NCBI GenBank assembly: GCA_028829895.1
Contig: CM054179.1
Coordinates: forward strand, 43,010,617 to 43,074,616
Direction: 5' to 3'
Length of the DNA stretch: 64,000 nt
From: Sinotaia quadrata
Lineage: Eukaryota > Mollusca > Gastropoda > Architaenioglossa > Viviparidae
A program made the translations under genes and the position numbers. The notes beneath the pieces were generated by a model. The model did no database searches, was not told where the DNA came from, and saw only the letters and a program-made list of their open reading frames with translations. Numbering within the stretch: position 1 is the stretch's first letter; each line of letters starts with the position of its first letter. Below, piece after piece: positions 12,485-23,463 of this stretch.

Positions 12485-13439
12485 CCATCAAAGTGCAGTC
12501 ACTGAACAGATTCTATAAACAAAATTAAAAACAACAACAAATTTCAGGAATATATCAGAGGAGGAAAAAACCCATTAGCCCGGCAACAACAGACAACAGC
12601 CTTTAAATCCCAGCCCGAAAATCGATAGACAACATTTTCCTTCATCGAAATAAATGTAGATCATTGTACATGATGTATAGCTAGTTCATTCAACTAGTTG
12701 GGAAACTGAAATGAACGAGACTCAATAATTACACTCATAAACCAGGCAAGATGCTATTACTTATTAAAAAAATCCAAAATATTCTGGATTACAGCATTTC
12801 TTTTCCAGTTACATGATTAGCTGAAAGTTCTTCACGTTGAGTTGACTGGCTAAGGTTTTCCAAGAGCTTCATTCCTCTCCCTTTCGAACGCACCCACATA
12901 CCCATTCCTCTCCCTTTCGAACACACCCATACACCCATCCACTATACAAACATCAAATAAACCACATCGTGATCATCATTCAACAGTTGTACAGAATATT
13001 TGCAGATGTTGAACAAACAAACGCGCGCGCGCACACACTTAATATGCCTCAAGGCAAAGCCCTATCGATGTTTGTGTGTATATATATATTTATACCTGCT
13101 ATACTTATACCCAATGTATAGCAAAGGTGATACAGCAAACAACTGTAATAAATACATTTAAAATTTAAAAGAAAAGTTCTTAACAAGACTTACAAAAGTA
13201 CGAGGTTTAAGAAAGCGCGCGCTGCCAAGTAAAATCAATGCTACTAGCAGTCCTCGCACTAAGTGGCTGTATTTGTAATTTGTCACGATACTTTCAAAAT
13301 TTACGGCATCCGAAAAGAGTTTTTTTTTTAAAAAAACAAACAAAACAAAAAAAAAACACCCATTAAATAAGTAACCGCATCATGTGTGTATGTCCGAAAA
13401 GTTAATGCCTCACGTGTACGAAAAATCCTACAGAAGTCA
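12485..13439. other. No gene seen; small local duplication
   Basis: CATTCCTCTCCCTTTCGAAC is present twice (near 12870 and 12904). A CGCGCGCG tract lies near 13022. Otherwise AT-rich and featureless. Confidence 0.45.
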
Positions 13440-13727
13440 GTACGTCACGTGTATACAATTAGGACTCAGTATGTTACGTGTATACAACTAGGACGTCAGT
13501 ATGTCATGTGTATACCAATGAGGACTCAGTATGTTACGTGTATATAACTAGGACGTCAGTACGTCATGTGTATACAATTAGGACGTCAGTATTTTACGTG
13601 TATATAACTAGGACGTCAGTACGTCATGTGTATACAATTAGGACTCAGTATGTTACGTGTATACAACTAGGACGTCAGTACGTCACGTGTGTACAACTAG
13701 GACGTCAGTATGCTACGTGGTTGTAAA
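13440..13727. repeat. 30-bp minisatellite, ~9.5 copies
   Basis: Each unit reads roughly TAYGTYACGTGTATACAAYT followed by AGGACGTCAG. Two variants (TATGTTACGTG and TACGTCATGTG) tend to alternate, giving a 60-bp higher-order period. Because 30 is a multiple of 3, a plus-strand ORF stays open with a ten-residue period (YVTCIQLGRQ-like); this is explained by unit length. Every unit carries ACGTCA- or CACGTG-type words. Confidence 0.95.
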
Positions 13728-13839
13728 TGTAAGACGTCGAGAGGTCACATGCAAGTAGATCATTATTTCTACAACGTGAATCTGTCATTGGCGGGCGTAC
13801 CGATGACGTCGATAACTGGTACCAAGCACGTTCACTTGC

Positions 13840-14037
13840 CACATGCGTGTACCTATGGTATCTACAGGTCCAGAGTTCAGAGTACAGAGTTTGAACATGC
13901 AGTCAATAAGGTCACTAGAGTATATCAGTATTACCAGGTCACATGTGTGTACCTATGGTATCTACAGGTCCAGAGTTTATAGAGTTTGTCCATGCAGTCA
14001 ATAAGGCCACTAGAGTATATCAGTATTACCAGGTCAC
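13840..14037. repeat. 100-bp tandem duplication
   Basis: CACATGYGTGTACCTATGGT starts copies at 13840 and 13940; a third CACATG start is at 14035. The second copy has a 5-bp deletion and a few substitutions. Confidence 0.93.
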
Positions 14038-14509
14038 ATGCTTACATTCAAAAGCAATAGGTCGTATGTGGTGCGTGTATAAAATTTCAATAGGTCTCGG
14101 AGTCATATTTAATTAAGAAGTTAATAAGTTGATAAATCACGAGCGTGCATATAAGGTAGCAGTTAATAAATCAGATATGTTTTATTTTCACCAACATGCC
14201 ATGCGTTCGTATATCGAACACGTTCACATATTGCCTTATTAAGCAGAAGACAGACAATAAGTCACACGAAAGAATATACACTACCTACTATACTTTTCTT
14301 TTCTTTCTCAAGTAATTAGAAAATATAATGTTACTCTATTAAAGCTTATATATCCTGGACGAAAGTTAAAATACATGGAAGATTAATATAAGTTAAATAA
14401 CAGATGCAAAAGTATGGTAGTCAATCTGACAGTATATACAAATTTCAGGATCAGAACTTTAAAAAAATTAAAAAGTAAAACTACCAATTGACACGAAATA
14501 TGATCTAAT
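14038..14509. other. No gene seen
   Basis: AT-rich sequence. It could hold the undetectably diverged 5' part of the LTR relic that follows. Confidence 0.4.
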
Positions 14510-15072
14510 GGAGCCTGGAGTCAGTCCTACAAGTCAACGCCAACTGGCTACTGCGGGATGCGTTGGTTATCGTCCATGAGACATGCAATTCTACTGAGTA
14601 TCAAATGTGGGAGAGCATCGACCTACATTTGTGACCAGCTACCTAATTACCATAAACAAGAAATCATTTCTAAAGATGTAGACTGCACAGAAATAAGAAT
14701 GAGAAATTGGAAGTGTAAAGAAGGCTTAATTATTGTTCGATCACTATTACATGTGACGAAACGTTAGCAATTCTTTTTATACTTATTTGATTCTTTTTTA
14801 TTAAATTCAGTTTTAATTATTATTTCTATTGTCAGTGTATTGTTAAATGTGATTGTAGTGTAGCACCATTATTGTGACATTTAGTGTAATAGTCTACATT
14901 GCTCACTAATGGCCCAGTATTACTGTGTTGGAGCGTGACGTGCCAGTCACACAAATACCAGATCGTCGCCCCAATAATCAGTCAGTTACCTACATCGCAT
15001 TTAATTTATAGGTGGGTTAGCGTGTCACGCCAAAGTGCATATGCGCTAATCAAAAACAGGTATCACACGACA
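14510..15072 (+). mobile_element. Diverged LTR relic related to the 59.4-kb element (3' half)
   Basis: Colinear similarity to the 3' half of the young left LTR at about 60,100-60,571. Shared landmarks in order are: the small ORF end (see 14558-14767), GTTAAATGT, GTAGTGTAG, the exact 15-mer CAGATCGTCGCCCCA, a TAGGTGGRTTAG-like segment, a GCTAATCA word and the terminal ACGACA. It ends at 15072 with GACA, the same terminal inverted-repeat base set as the young LTR. No primer-binding site follows, so this is a solo LTR or a fragment. Its 5' end is not resolvable. Confidence 0.65.
14558..14767 (+). pseudogene. Relic of the small LTR-borne ORF
   Basis: A 69-codon ORF lies at the place where the young LTR has its 86-codon ORF. 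Over about 21 codons upstream of the end (LPNYHKQEIISKDVDCTEI here against VPRLKKHEQFTRDTVDNRS there) the two are aligned without gaps and in the same reading frame, with K/Q/E/D positions kept or replaced conservatively. The relic then reads ~20 codons further before its stop. Function unknown. Confidence 0.4.
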
Positions 15073-15111
15073 CACATGATTCTGGTTTCTTAATTGGAAT
15101 TTATTTGCTTT

Positions 15112-15540
15112 AAAATTCTGGTCTAAACGCAATAACGTGTTAGTCCTTGCAAGGAAATGTTGCTATGACATTTGTGAATGTAGCATTTTGGTCTAAACGT
15201 AATAATGTGTTAGTCATTGCAAGGAAATGTTGCTATGACATTTGTGAATGTAGCATTTTGGTTTAAAGGTAATAATGTGTTAGTCATTGCAAGGAAATGT
15301 TGCTATGACATTTGTGAATGTAGCATTTTGGTCTAAACGTAATAATGTCTTAGTCATTGCAAGGAAATGTTACTATGAGATTTGTAAATGTAGCATTTTG
15401 GTCCAAACGTAATAATGTGTTAGTCATTGCAAGGAAATGTTACTATGAGATTTGTGAATGTAGCATTTTGGTCTAAACGTAATAATGTGTTAGTCATTGC
15501 AAGGAAATGTTACTATGAGATTTGTGAATATAGCATTTGT
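15112..15540. repeat. 70-bp minisatellite, 6 copies
   Basis: GTCTAAACGTAATAATGTGT-type cores begin at 15121, 15191, 15261, 15331, 15401 and 15471, exactly 70 bases apart. Copies differ by a few substitutions; the last three share a TACTATGAGA variant. It begins about 40 bases after the LTR relic ends. Confidence 0.98.
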
Positions 15541-15809
15541 GATGAGAAGAATAAAGACTGATGATAACTATTGCGTAGTTAATCTAGTTTCCTTTTATTA
15601 TTATTATTCATATGCTTAACTGTCACATTCAAAAGTTTCAAAATTGTTTGTTCACGCGCCGATATACCCAGTGAACCGAGACGCCGCCACCTATTTCCGC
15701 TTGAATATTAATGGCGTTGTGTGATCGATCAGATATCAGCACACAACTCTCTATCAAGTTATGTATGAAGGTTTTAATGTGTTCAGTTTTAATGTTCAGT
15801 CTGACAAGA

Positions 15810-15912
15810 AGAGTGAAAAACAGCTAACAGTTACATTTCAATAATGCTAACAGTTACATTTCATAATGCTAACAGTTACATTTCAATAATGTTAACAGTT
15901 ACATTTCAATAA
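15810..15912. repeat. ~23-bp repeat, 4 copies
   Basis: GCTAACAGTTACATTTCAAT recurs four times between about 15821 and 15912 with small indels. Confidence 0.9.
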
Positions 15913-16233
15913 AGTGTTGAATAGATTTCACTGAATATTATATCAGCTACGTTCGTGAACACTGCACATGAAATTGCTCAACACATTTTAGAAATTGTAC
16001 CGAAAAAAATTGCATTCCTAAAATATTAAGTGTGAAATAAATGTGTATAATACAAAGTATATTGCATACATGAGATTTTTAAAAAATGCATAATTGTTAA
16101 GTCATAATCATAAGAGGCTATTTTAATATAAGATATATTTTATGGTATGTATTTATTTATGTTCAATACTTTAAATAATATGCTCTCTAAATATGATTGG
16201 GACTGTAAAAGGCTCAAGCCATTTTTAGTGCTG
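15913..16233. other. No gene seen
   Basis: Very AT-rich unique sequence. Confidence 0.5.
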
Positions 16234-16388
16234 AACTAAAACAAATGTGACAATTATAGCACGCCTCTAAACAACAGGTCGTTGTCAAAGCCCAATACAA
16301 AGGTTAGATTCCCAATGGATAGCTAAACTAAATGTAATATTTATAGCATGCCTCTAAACAGGTCGTTGTCAAATGCCCAATACAAAGG
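16234..16388. repeat. ~65-90-bp duplication
   Basis: CCTCTAAACAACAGGTCGTT near 16264 and its near copy near 16350 are embedded in two similar segments (16234-16303 and 16326-16388), both ending CCCAATACAAAGG. Confidence 0.85.
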
Positions 16389-16828
16389 TGGCGATCTCGA
16401 GGTCCGTTGCTGCACAAGGCTGATAAATCTGCTGCGGCGGCGGATGGCGTTAGTCGTGTCACGCGGATCGACGCTGACAGCAGCGCTCGATACACTGTCG
16501 GGACTCTGTGCGGTGATTAAACGGACAGGTTGTGGGAGTAAACCACTGAAGATAGGAAAGCCCAGTGCGAACCTATTCATACTTAAAACATTGTACAATA
16601 ATGTGCTAATATCTAGAAAATTTCATCAAGTAGAGATAAAATAAGTTCAACTTCACACGCTCTCTTTCCCTCTTACCTCCCCTCCCCCCTCCCAACACAC
16701 GCAGGTGCGCGCCTCTCCCGCGCTAATCTTCCGCAAATGCAATTAAGTGTGTAGTACGTCAAACTGAACAATTAGGCACCAACATTACACTTATTGTATA
16801 TAACTGTTCTTACAAATGAAGAAAAATA
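16389..16828. other. No gene seen; GC-richer island 16390-16560
   Basis: The GC content rises locally (GCTGCGGCGGCGGATGGCG near 16430) and ORFs are open on both strands (16348-16644 plus, 16341-16598 minus). Neither peptide is recognised, and it lies between tandem repeats. An exon cannot be excluded. Confidence 0.35.
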
Positions 16829-17340
16829 ATTAGCTGATCTCTATCCTTTCAAATAAGACATTACTTATCTCTGTCCATTCAAAATTAGACATTACTTATC
16901 TCTGTCCATTCAAAATTAGACATTACTTATCTCTATCCATTCAAAATTAGACATTACTTATCTCTATCCATTCAAAATTAGACATTACTTATCTCTATCC
17001 ATTCAAAATTAGACATTACTTATCTCTATCCATTCAAAATTAGACATTACTTATCTCTATCCATTCAAAATTAGACATTACTTATCTCTATCCATTCAAA
17101 ATTAGACATTACTTATCTCTATCCATTCAAAATTAGACATTACTTATCTCTATCCTTTCAAAATTAGACGTTACTTATCTCTATCCATTCAAAATTAGAC
17201 ATTACTTATCTCTATCCTTTCAAAATCAGACGCTTCTTATCCCTATCCTTTTAAACATAGTAACTTCTGATCTCTGTCTTTCAAAACTACACACTTCTGA
17301 TCTCCATCTTTAAAAACTAGACACTACTGATCTCTAAGAC
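16829..17340. repeat. 31-bp minisatellite, ~13 good copies plus degenerate tail
   Basis: Units of TTAGACATTACTTATCTCTA plus TCCATTCAAAA repeat with almost no variation from about 16829 to 17180. Copies decay progressively to the right (17190-17340), where the unit becomes CTCTGTCTTTCAAAACTACA-like. The homogeneous core with decayed flank is typical of minisatellite turnover. Confidence 0.98.
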
Positions 17341-17429
17341 TTCCACGCAAGACAACAAGCATTTTATACATTTACCTAATTAGCTGAGGAAAGGTTTCAA
17401 AAGTATACATTTATCTACAGTTTTATCTG

Positions 17430-17900
17430 GTTTAGTGATCCAAATATGCAGGATTAGTCAGTCTTGATTATGGTGATTCAAGTATACAGAATTAGACAAT
17501 CTTTATAATGGATATCCAAATTTACAGGGTTAGGCAGTGTTTGGTATGGTGATATGAACTTCTTGGGACAGATATGCTAGGTTTGGTGATCCAAATATGC
17601 AGGGCTCGGCTAACTGATGGTGATCCAAACTTGCGGATTTTTAGGCAATCTTGCTTAGGTAGTTTTGTTTATGGTCATCACAATTTGCAGGGTTATGCAG
17701 TCTTGGTTATTGTGATCCAAACAGGCAGGTTTGAGCAGTTTTGGCTATGGTGATCCAAACGTGCCGGGCTAGGTAATCTTGGCTGTGGTGATCCAAACGT
17801 GCCGGGCTAGGTAATCTTGGCTATGGTGATCCAAACGTGCCGGGCTGGGTAATCTTGGCTATGGTGATCCAAACATGCAAGTTTGGGCAGTCTTCGTTAG
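17430..17900. repeat. 38-bp minisatellite with degenerate left flank
   Basis: Three to four nearly identical units (GGTGATCCAAACGTGCCGGG with CTAGGTAATCTTGGCTAT) occupy 17745-17870. Older versions, with GATCCAAAT and GGGTTAGGCAGT words, extend left to about 17430. Confidence 0.92.
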
Positions 17901-18196
17901 GCAGGTACATGTAATAGTCACGACTGCACCCAAGGTTTTTTGTAACTGGACTGGTTGTTTAGAGATATCTCAGAAGTTAATAATTTAAGCAATTTATTGC
18001 AAACTGCCACTGCCCTCCACCCCAACAAAACACTTCAATCTCAACTCTTCTGTTATGCTACCTAATTCAAATATTAAATCAAGATCAGCATACACAAAAT
18101 GCAGAGAGGGAGCGAAAGGTGAGAAAGGTGGAAAACCAATTAAAGCACACGTTTAATGAAGTATGCTCGACGGTCCACATAACTCCTCAAGGCTCG

Positions 18197-18378
18197 GTAC
18201 TGACGTCTAGCACTGACATGACAAGCATGCGGGTACAGCAGTAACGCATAGCAGTGACATGCCAAATATGCAGGGTATAGCAGCAATGTCTAACAGTGAC
18301 ATGACAGTACTCAGGTTAGAGCCGTAATGCCTAGCAGTGATATGTCAATTATTCAAGGTACAGCCATAATGCCTAGGC
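18197..18378. repeat. ~46-bp degenerate minisatellite, 4 copies
   Basis: Words CTAGCAGTGACATG and GGGTACAGCAGTAATGC recur four times at roughly 46-base intervals with many substitutions. Confidence 0.8.
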
Positions 18379-19556
18379 CAAGTATCAAGAAGACATTAAC
18401 AACATAATGATGGCAGAAGCACATAGGTCGAGGGTTAAAGCAGTGCAGATTACAAGTGATTAATTATAGCATTGGGAAACAGCTGTTAGTAGGTTTTTCT
18501 TTTCCCGTTGTAATTTCGATGCAAGTGCTTCTACATTATAATTAAAATACGAAGGCGATATGGGGGCTTCACATTGCTCGGTATTGGGGGATGGGGGGGG
18601 GCAAGCAGCAATTTACTTAAAATTGTTAGGCATATTTATGACCTTTCCGGTATATTTGAAATTTTCAGCGTAATTTCAGATTCGATGAATGCGGGATATA
18701 CACTAAATTTCTAGTTCAACTGTCCCAATTTTCTTAAAGAAAGCAATCTCACAAATTTCCAGTACAAATTCCATGATTATATTAAAGCAAGCGAGAGGAA
18801 ATTCCCAGTAAAAAGAAGTCATGATATTCCATAATCAAGCAACCCATTTCTTTCTAAAGTTTTAAAATTTTAAAACTTATTATGATTTTCTTTTAACGAA
18901 ATATCTTGGTAAAATTCCCAATAAATGTTAAAGGAAAAAATAACAAAAAAACCCCAAATGTTATATGAAATTCCAAGTGAACATGACATTATTTTCTTTC
19001 AATTAGTAACTAAAAAAAAAAGAAAAATATCGGATTCACAAAAGTGTTGTTTCTTTCGAAAGTTAGTAATGAATCAAAATGTTTCCGTTAGAGCTGTTAT
19101 ATATATTTTAAACAAAGAAAACAAAATAAAAAGATAATGTAGATAATCAAAGTAAAAGCTTTGCATCTTAAAAGAAAAAAGAACTTAAACGATTCTCTTC
19201 AATTAAAAAAAATATCTCAATTCATCCTTCCCAGTTTACACCGCTGCAATTTAAATCGAGTTATACTAATTAATATTCATAATAAAATAGAAGAAATAGA
19301 GTAAAAATTAAAGCAAAACTATGAATACTATATATATATATATGGGATTAACGTGTTGAAATAAAGACGATACGTTAATTAGGCGAATGGAATCAAAACT
19401 TTAAAATTTCTTGATTACTTTGAACACAGCTGTAGGGTTGTTAACAATGGTATTGATCAAAAGGCTTACATGTCAACTAGAGTTCTATACATTTCGTAAA
19501 TTGATGAAACTTTTGCAAAATACAGTTTTTTGAATTGAAACAGCAATTAGAATAAC
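18379..19556. other. No gene seen
   Basis: AT-rich; G8 at about 18593-18600. Small A-rich ORFs near 18925-19137 are composition artefacts. Confidence 0.5.
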
Positions 19557-19627
19557 GTGTGTGTGTGTGTGTATGTGTGTGAGTGCGTGCGAGAGAGAGA
19601 GAGAGAAAGAGAGAGAAAGGGAGAGAT
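19557..19627. repeat. (TG)n(GA)n microsatellite
   Basis: Short TG run followed by GA repeats interrupted by AAAG and GGG. Confidence 0.93.
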
Positions 19628-20130
19628 AAGGGAGTTAACTGGTTGCACGCGTCCATGTACTACAGTACAATACGTTCCCAATAGATGTTTTCTACTAACA
19701 AGTACTGCGCGAAAATCCTTTTGTCAAGAGGCTTATTTTGTGGGCAACTTTCGAGCCGCAGCCTCACAATCACCCAGCAGACAAATCGTTCCAATACTTG
19801 TCAGTCGCATATTAGTGTTGAGACTGACAGGCGCTGATCATCTCACAAGCACAAATTTATCCGACCGACAGGACTGAAAATAGGCAGCAAATTTCTCGCC
19901 ACAGGGAATAATAGAACTTAGTAGTCCTAGAGAGAAAGTTTGCTACATCTTCAGGAGGCAAAGTCGCGGGAATTGTCTTTAATACGCGATTCTCTCTCTC
20001 CCGTCCCACTCGAGTGCATACTGAGGACTTCTCCCTGTATGAATTCGGAAATAATGTCCGTATTAAAGTATATTTTCAGCCGTCTGTCAACAGCGATAAG
20101 GCCATTATAAGCCATTAAGTAAAGTCGAAG
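19628..20130. other. No gene seen
   Basis: A plus-strand ORF runs from the microsatellite to 19877, but nothing in its unique part is recognised. Confidence 0.45.
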
Positions 20131-20210
20131 ACGACGTCAGCACTCGCATTATATTTAGGTCAGTCAAAAACAGAGTAAATGATGACGTCATAAAAATAAT
20201 ACGTCATCAA
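20131..20210. promoter_or_regulatory. Cluster of CRE-type motifs
   Basis: GACGTCAG at 20133-20140, a perfect TGACGTCA at 20183-20190 and ACGTCATC at 20201-20208 lie within 80 bases. Full palindromic CRE sites are uncommon in AT-rich DNA, so an enhancer or promoter bound by CREB/ATF is possible. No transcript is visible nearby. Confidence 0.25.
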
Positions 20211-22097
20211 AAGACTAATAATCCTTAAGGAAATTCTCATTTTTATGTCACGTTTGAAACTCTACTAGTCATAGTTTTATTTCAGTATGTATACTGACGG
20301 ATTATCAGAAATATGGATGTGACTTTTTCTTAATTATCAAAAGCACTTTATATTATGCATCAATAATATATCTCGTAGGACTGTACCAGAAAATATGATG
20401 TTTTGATAAAAGCAACCGCACGTTGTTTTTATGGGGGGTACTTTATAGAGTATGCACAAGACTGACGAACCGGTAAGGAATTGATGACGATTATCCTACG
20501 TAAAGAGTCGTGTAATGAATACAGCAGATCTCCGCAGCTAAACCTGCCAAAGCTAAGCAAGCAGGAAACCTCACACTAGAGACATCGGACCATGCCGTGA
20601 TAAAGACCCGATCGGAATAAAAACAACTAGTGGATGAGGGTTATATCCAACTTAGTCCTGACAATAACCATCAGGCAGAGATAACAAATCCTCCTTTCTT
20701 TATTCTCAACCTCAGAGGGGGCTCGCCTACAGTGACATATATGTGATTATGTAGGTATTCCATATCGTCTTTGTCGACCGCATATGATAGTAGCATAAAG
20801 ATATGCATACACTAGAAAACCTGTATCAGAAACGGAGACGGCGTGACTACATCTGCTAAGACTATGACGTAAGTTGATATGCCTTAGATAACGAATTCTT
20901 GTAGAGGAAAAAAATCAAACAACAAAATCCCATTGCCTTCATCATGCTGGTGTCATCGTTGCCATAAATGTAAACACACGTTCAAGCACAGCAACGTTGG
21001 ACGTCAATAAAAAATAAACAAGAATGCATTAAAACAATGCAACAATTTTTCTTCACGGAGATAGAAAAATTACAACCCGACCACTTCTAGTCTGAGCGAC
21101 GTGTTCCGCTCTTGCAAGCCAAGAAGTTGTCCAGATGCCATCGTCGGAAAACAGTGAATCAAACACATCGCCACCGTTAACTGCCTGTCTGAAGCCATCC
21201 TGTGATCTGTCATTAACACCTAAAAGTATGTTTTATTATCCAGGTGTAATCAGGATCGGACGCAGAAGATCCATCACCTGATCGTCTGCATCTCACTAAC
21301 TTAAACATCGTTCACTTTCAAGGCTATAAAATCTGCGTTTATTGGCACCTGATCATTGTCAGACATACTGGAATTTAACCAACAAAGACTTGAGAAAAAA
21401 CAACAACAAAAAAAAACCCTACCCCACTACGTAACTTGCCGACAAGAGAGAGAACTGAAGGTATGCTATAGGATTTGCACGGCAAAGCCTCGATGTACGG
21501 GATCATAATTGCAAGCAGACGCGAGCACTGTCGGCCTGTTGCAATGTCGCCATCAATCTCAGCATCGGACCATGTGGTCGCAATACGAATGCCACTCACG
21601 CCTGACATACCCGTTACTTTCACTTCCCCGCCACCACCCTTATAACAAACCTGCTACCCCAACCCTCTTCCAAAAACATATTTATCCATGATCTAACTTC
21701 ACAACGCAGATCACGCTATATGCGGATTACATGGGTGTGTGTCTGTATGTCTGTGAGTGAGTATATGTTCGTGCATGCATGTTTGAAGAAATAAACAGAA
21801 AAGGAATTAAAAAATATATAAGTGCTCCATAGAGAGAAAAAAGCAATATGCTATATCTGCAATTATAAGCTGAAGCCTGTAAATCAGTATCAACAGTCAC
21901 ATCAAGATAGCGTTAAGTGAAAGTTCCATTGCCTTTCATACATATATTCGCTTCAAACCAAACGACAGCACAAGCCAGAATACCTAATATACCAGTAAAG
22001 TAGTCTGACCATCAAGAAACAGACAAAGGAACTTCTGCAGCCGATGACTTCTTCCCGCAGTCAATGTTTTAAATCCGTCTCCCTGTTCTAAAAGGCT
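20211..22097. other. No gene seen
   Basis: Mixed-composition unique sequence. Overlapping ORFs at 21375-21691 on opposite strands are short and unrecognised. Confidence 0.45.
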
Positions 22098-22136
22098 ACC
22101 GGAAGTGACTTTAATAAAGACGAGAAAATGACGTCA
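22098..22136. promoter_or_regulatory. ETS plus CRE motif pair
   Basis: ACCGGAAGTGAC at 22098-22109 matches the ETS/GABP consensus, and a perfect TGACGTCA lies at 22129-22136. ETS and CRE sites a few turns apart are characteristic of animal core promoters. Promoter identity is inference; no gene start is identified. Confidence 0.3.
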
Positions 22137-23074
22137 AGAGGGCATTTCGGTAGACTTTCAGGAAACAATTTTTCCACCAGTCGAATCAGCAGATTTTAGA
22201 GGTCACAGCGCGATTTGTCAACACAGACTATTCGGACAATGTGCTCCGAATCACAATGGTTAATTTTTTCAAGAGAAATTTGACTAATTGCGCGTCTATA
22301 CTTATTTTTTTTTGTATGTTTGCAAAGGAGATGGTTGGGCAGGTGAAGACGTGAAAATATTTTAACAATGTAACTTTTAATGATGAAAAATGTTAAAAAC
22401 AGAGAAATAATATGCTTTATTAGCAATGCATACCACAGTTTACTTCGCTTAAGTCATAGCACTGTTGTTTATTGTGCAGTACGAACTTTATAAAACGAAC
22501 AGGAAATAAAACATTGTCTACATAATCAAACTACTACTTTATTTAGGAAATTATTTTTCATTCCTTTGCTTTTGTATTCGAGCGCGCGCGCGCGTTCGTG
22601 TTATCTTTTTAACACTCTGAATGACAATGAATATTTACGAGCGTGTGTGCGCATGCACTTATGTCACGAGTATATTAATGAGAGTAGGGAGGTGAACGAG
22701 CCTCAAAGAATACAGTGAGCCGTCTGCTACGTCTGCCAGTTTCCACAAAGACGTGATTTTCTCCCCTGTGAGAGATAAAAATGTATATATACCGAGTATG
22801 CGCAAAGGGAAGTAAACGAACTGTTGAGTGAACCTAACAGTTATAATGGGAGGCTATCAGAACGGCTGAGTTGGAACCTCAGTGTCTGCAGACTTGGGTG
22901 CTAAACTTTTCTTACAAGCCAGAAAGATACAAAATCGGAGCTATCATTCTACAAGGTTTTTCTAAAAACAATGTCAGTAGCAAGTTTCCATACCATATTT
23001 ATGGCCAAAACGGCTGCTTCCTTAATAAAAGGAATTTTTCAAATCTTTTCCCTCTTGTAAATGAAATTTGAAGG

Positions 23075-23076
<2 letters not shown>
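22137..23076. other. No gene seen; (CG)n tract
   Basis: A GCGCGCGCGCGCG alternation lies at about 22582-22594. Otherwise AT-rich unique sequence. Confidence 0.5.

Positions 23077-23112
<36 letters not shown>
23077..23112. repeat. (ATA)n microsatellite
   Basis: About eleven ATA/TAA trinucleotide units. Confidence 0.97.
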
Positions 23113-23114
<2 letters not shown>

Positions 23115-23463
23115 GATGTAATAAAGCATTTAATCTTGTAGAAGCACTAAGCGATTTACAATAATTACTCTTTAAAAAATGTAAAATGCCCATTTATACC
23201 AAATACATCCTCTTACTGAAGAGAAGCATGCAAAAAAAAAAAGAATGATAAAAATACAGTTTGAAATAGCAATGATACATTAGTGCCATTCGCACTGATG
23301 AAAAGATGAGTCTCTTGCAATTGGACATGGTCTCTTTATCTCACACCTTTAAAAGGCAGCCAGTTAAAGGTTTGGGGAGTCTGAATAGCAAAGGAGCGTT
23401 GAACGTCTAACATACTTTCCCTTCGGAATGTCCAAAATACCTATCGATGAAGCGCGCAAAGTT
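23113..23463. other. No gene seen
   Basis: AT-rich sequence with an A10 run near 23233. Confidence 0.5.

Noticed and set aside
16829..17236. CRISPR-like regular 31-bp repeats
   Set aside because: The units are contiguous with no unique spacers, in a eukaryotic context with no cas genes; this is a minisatellite.
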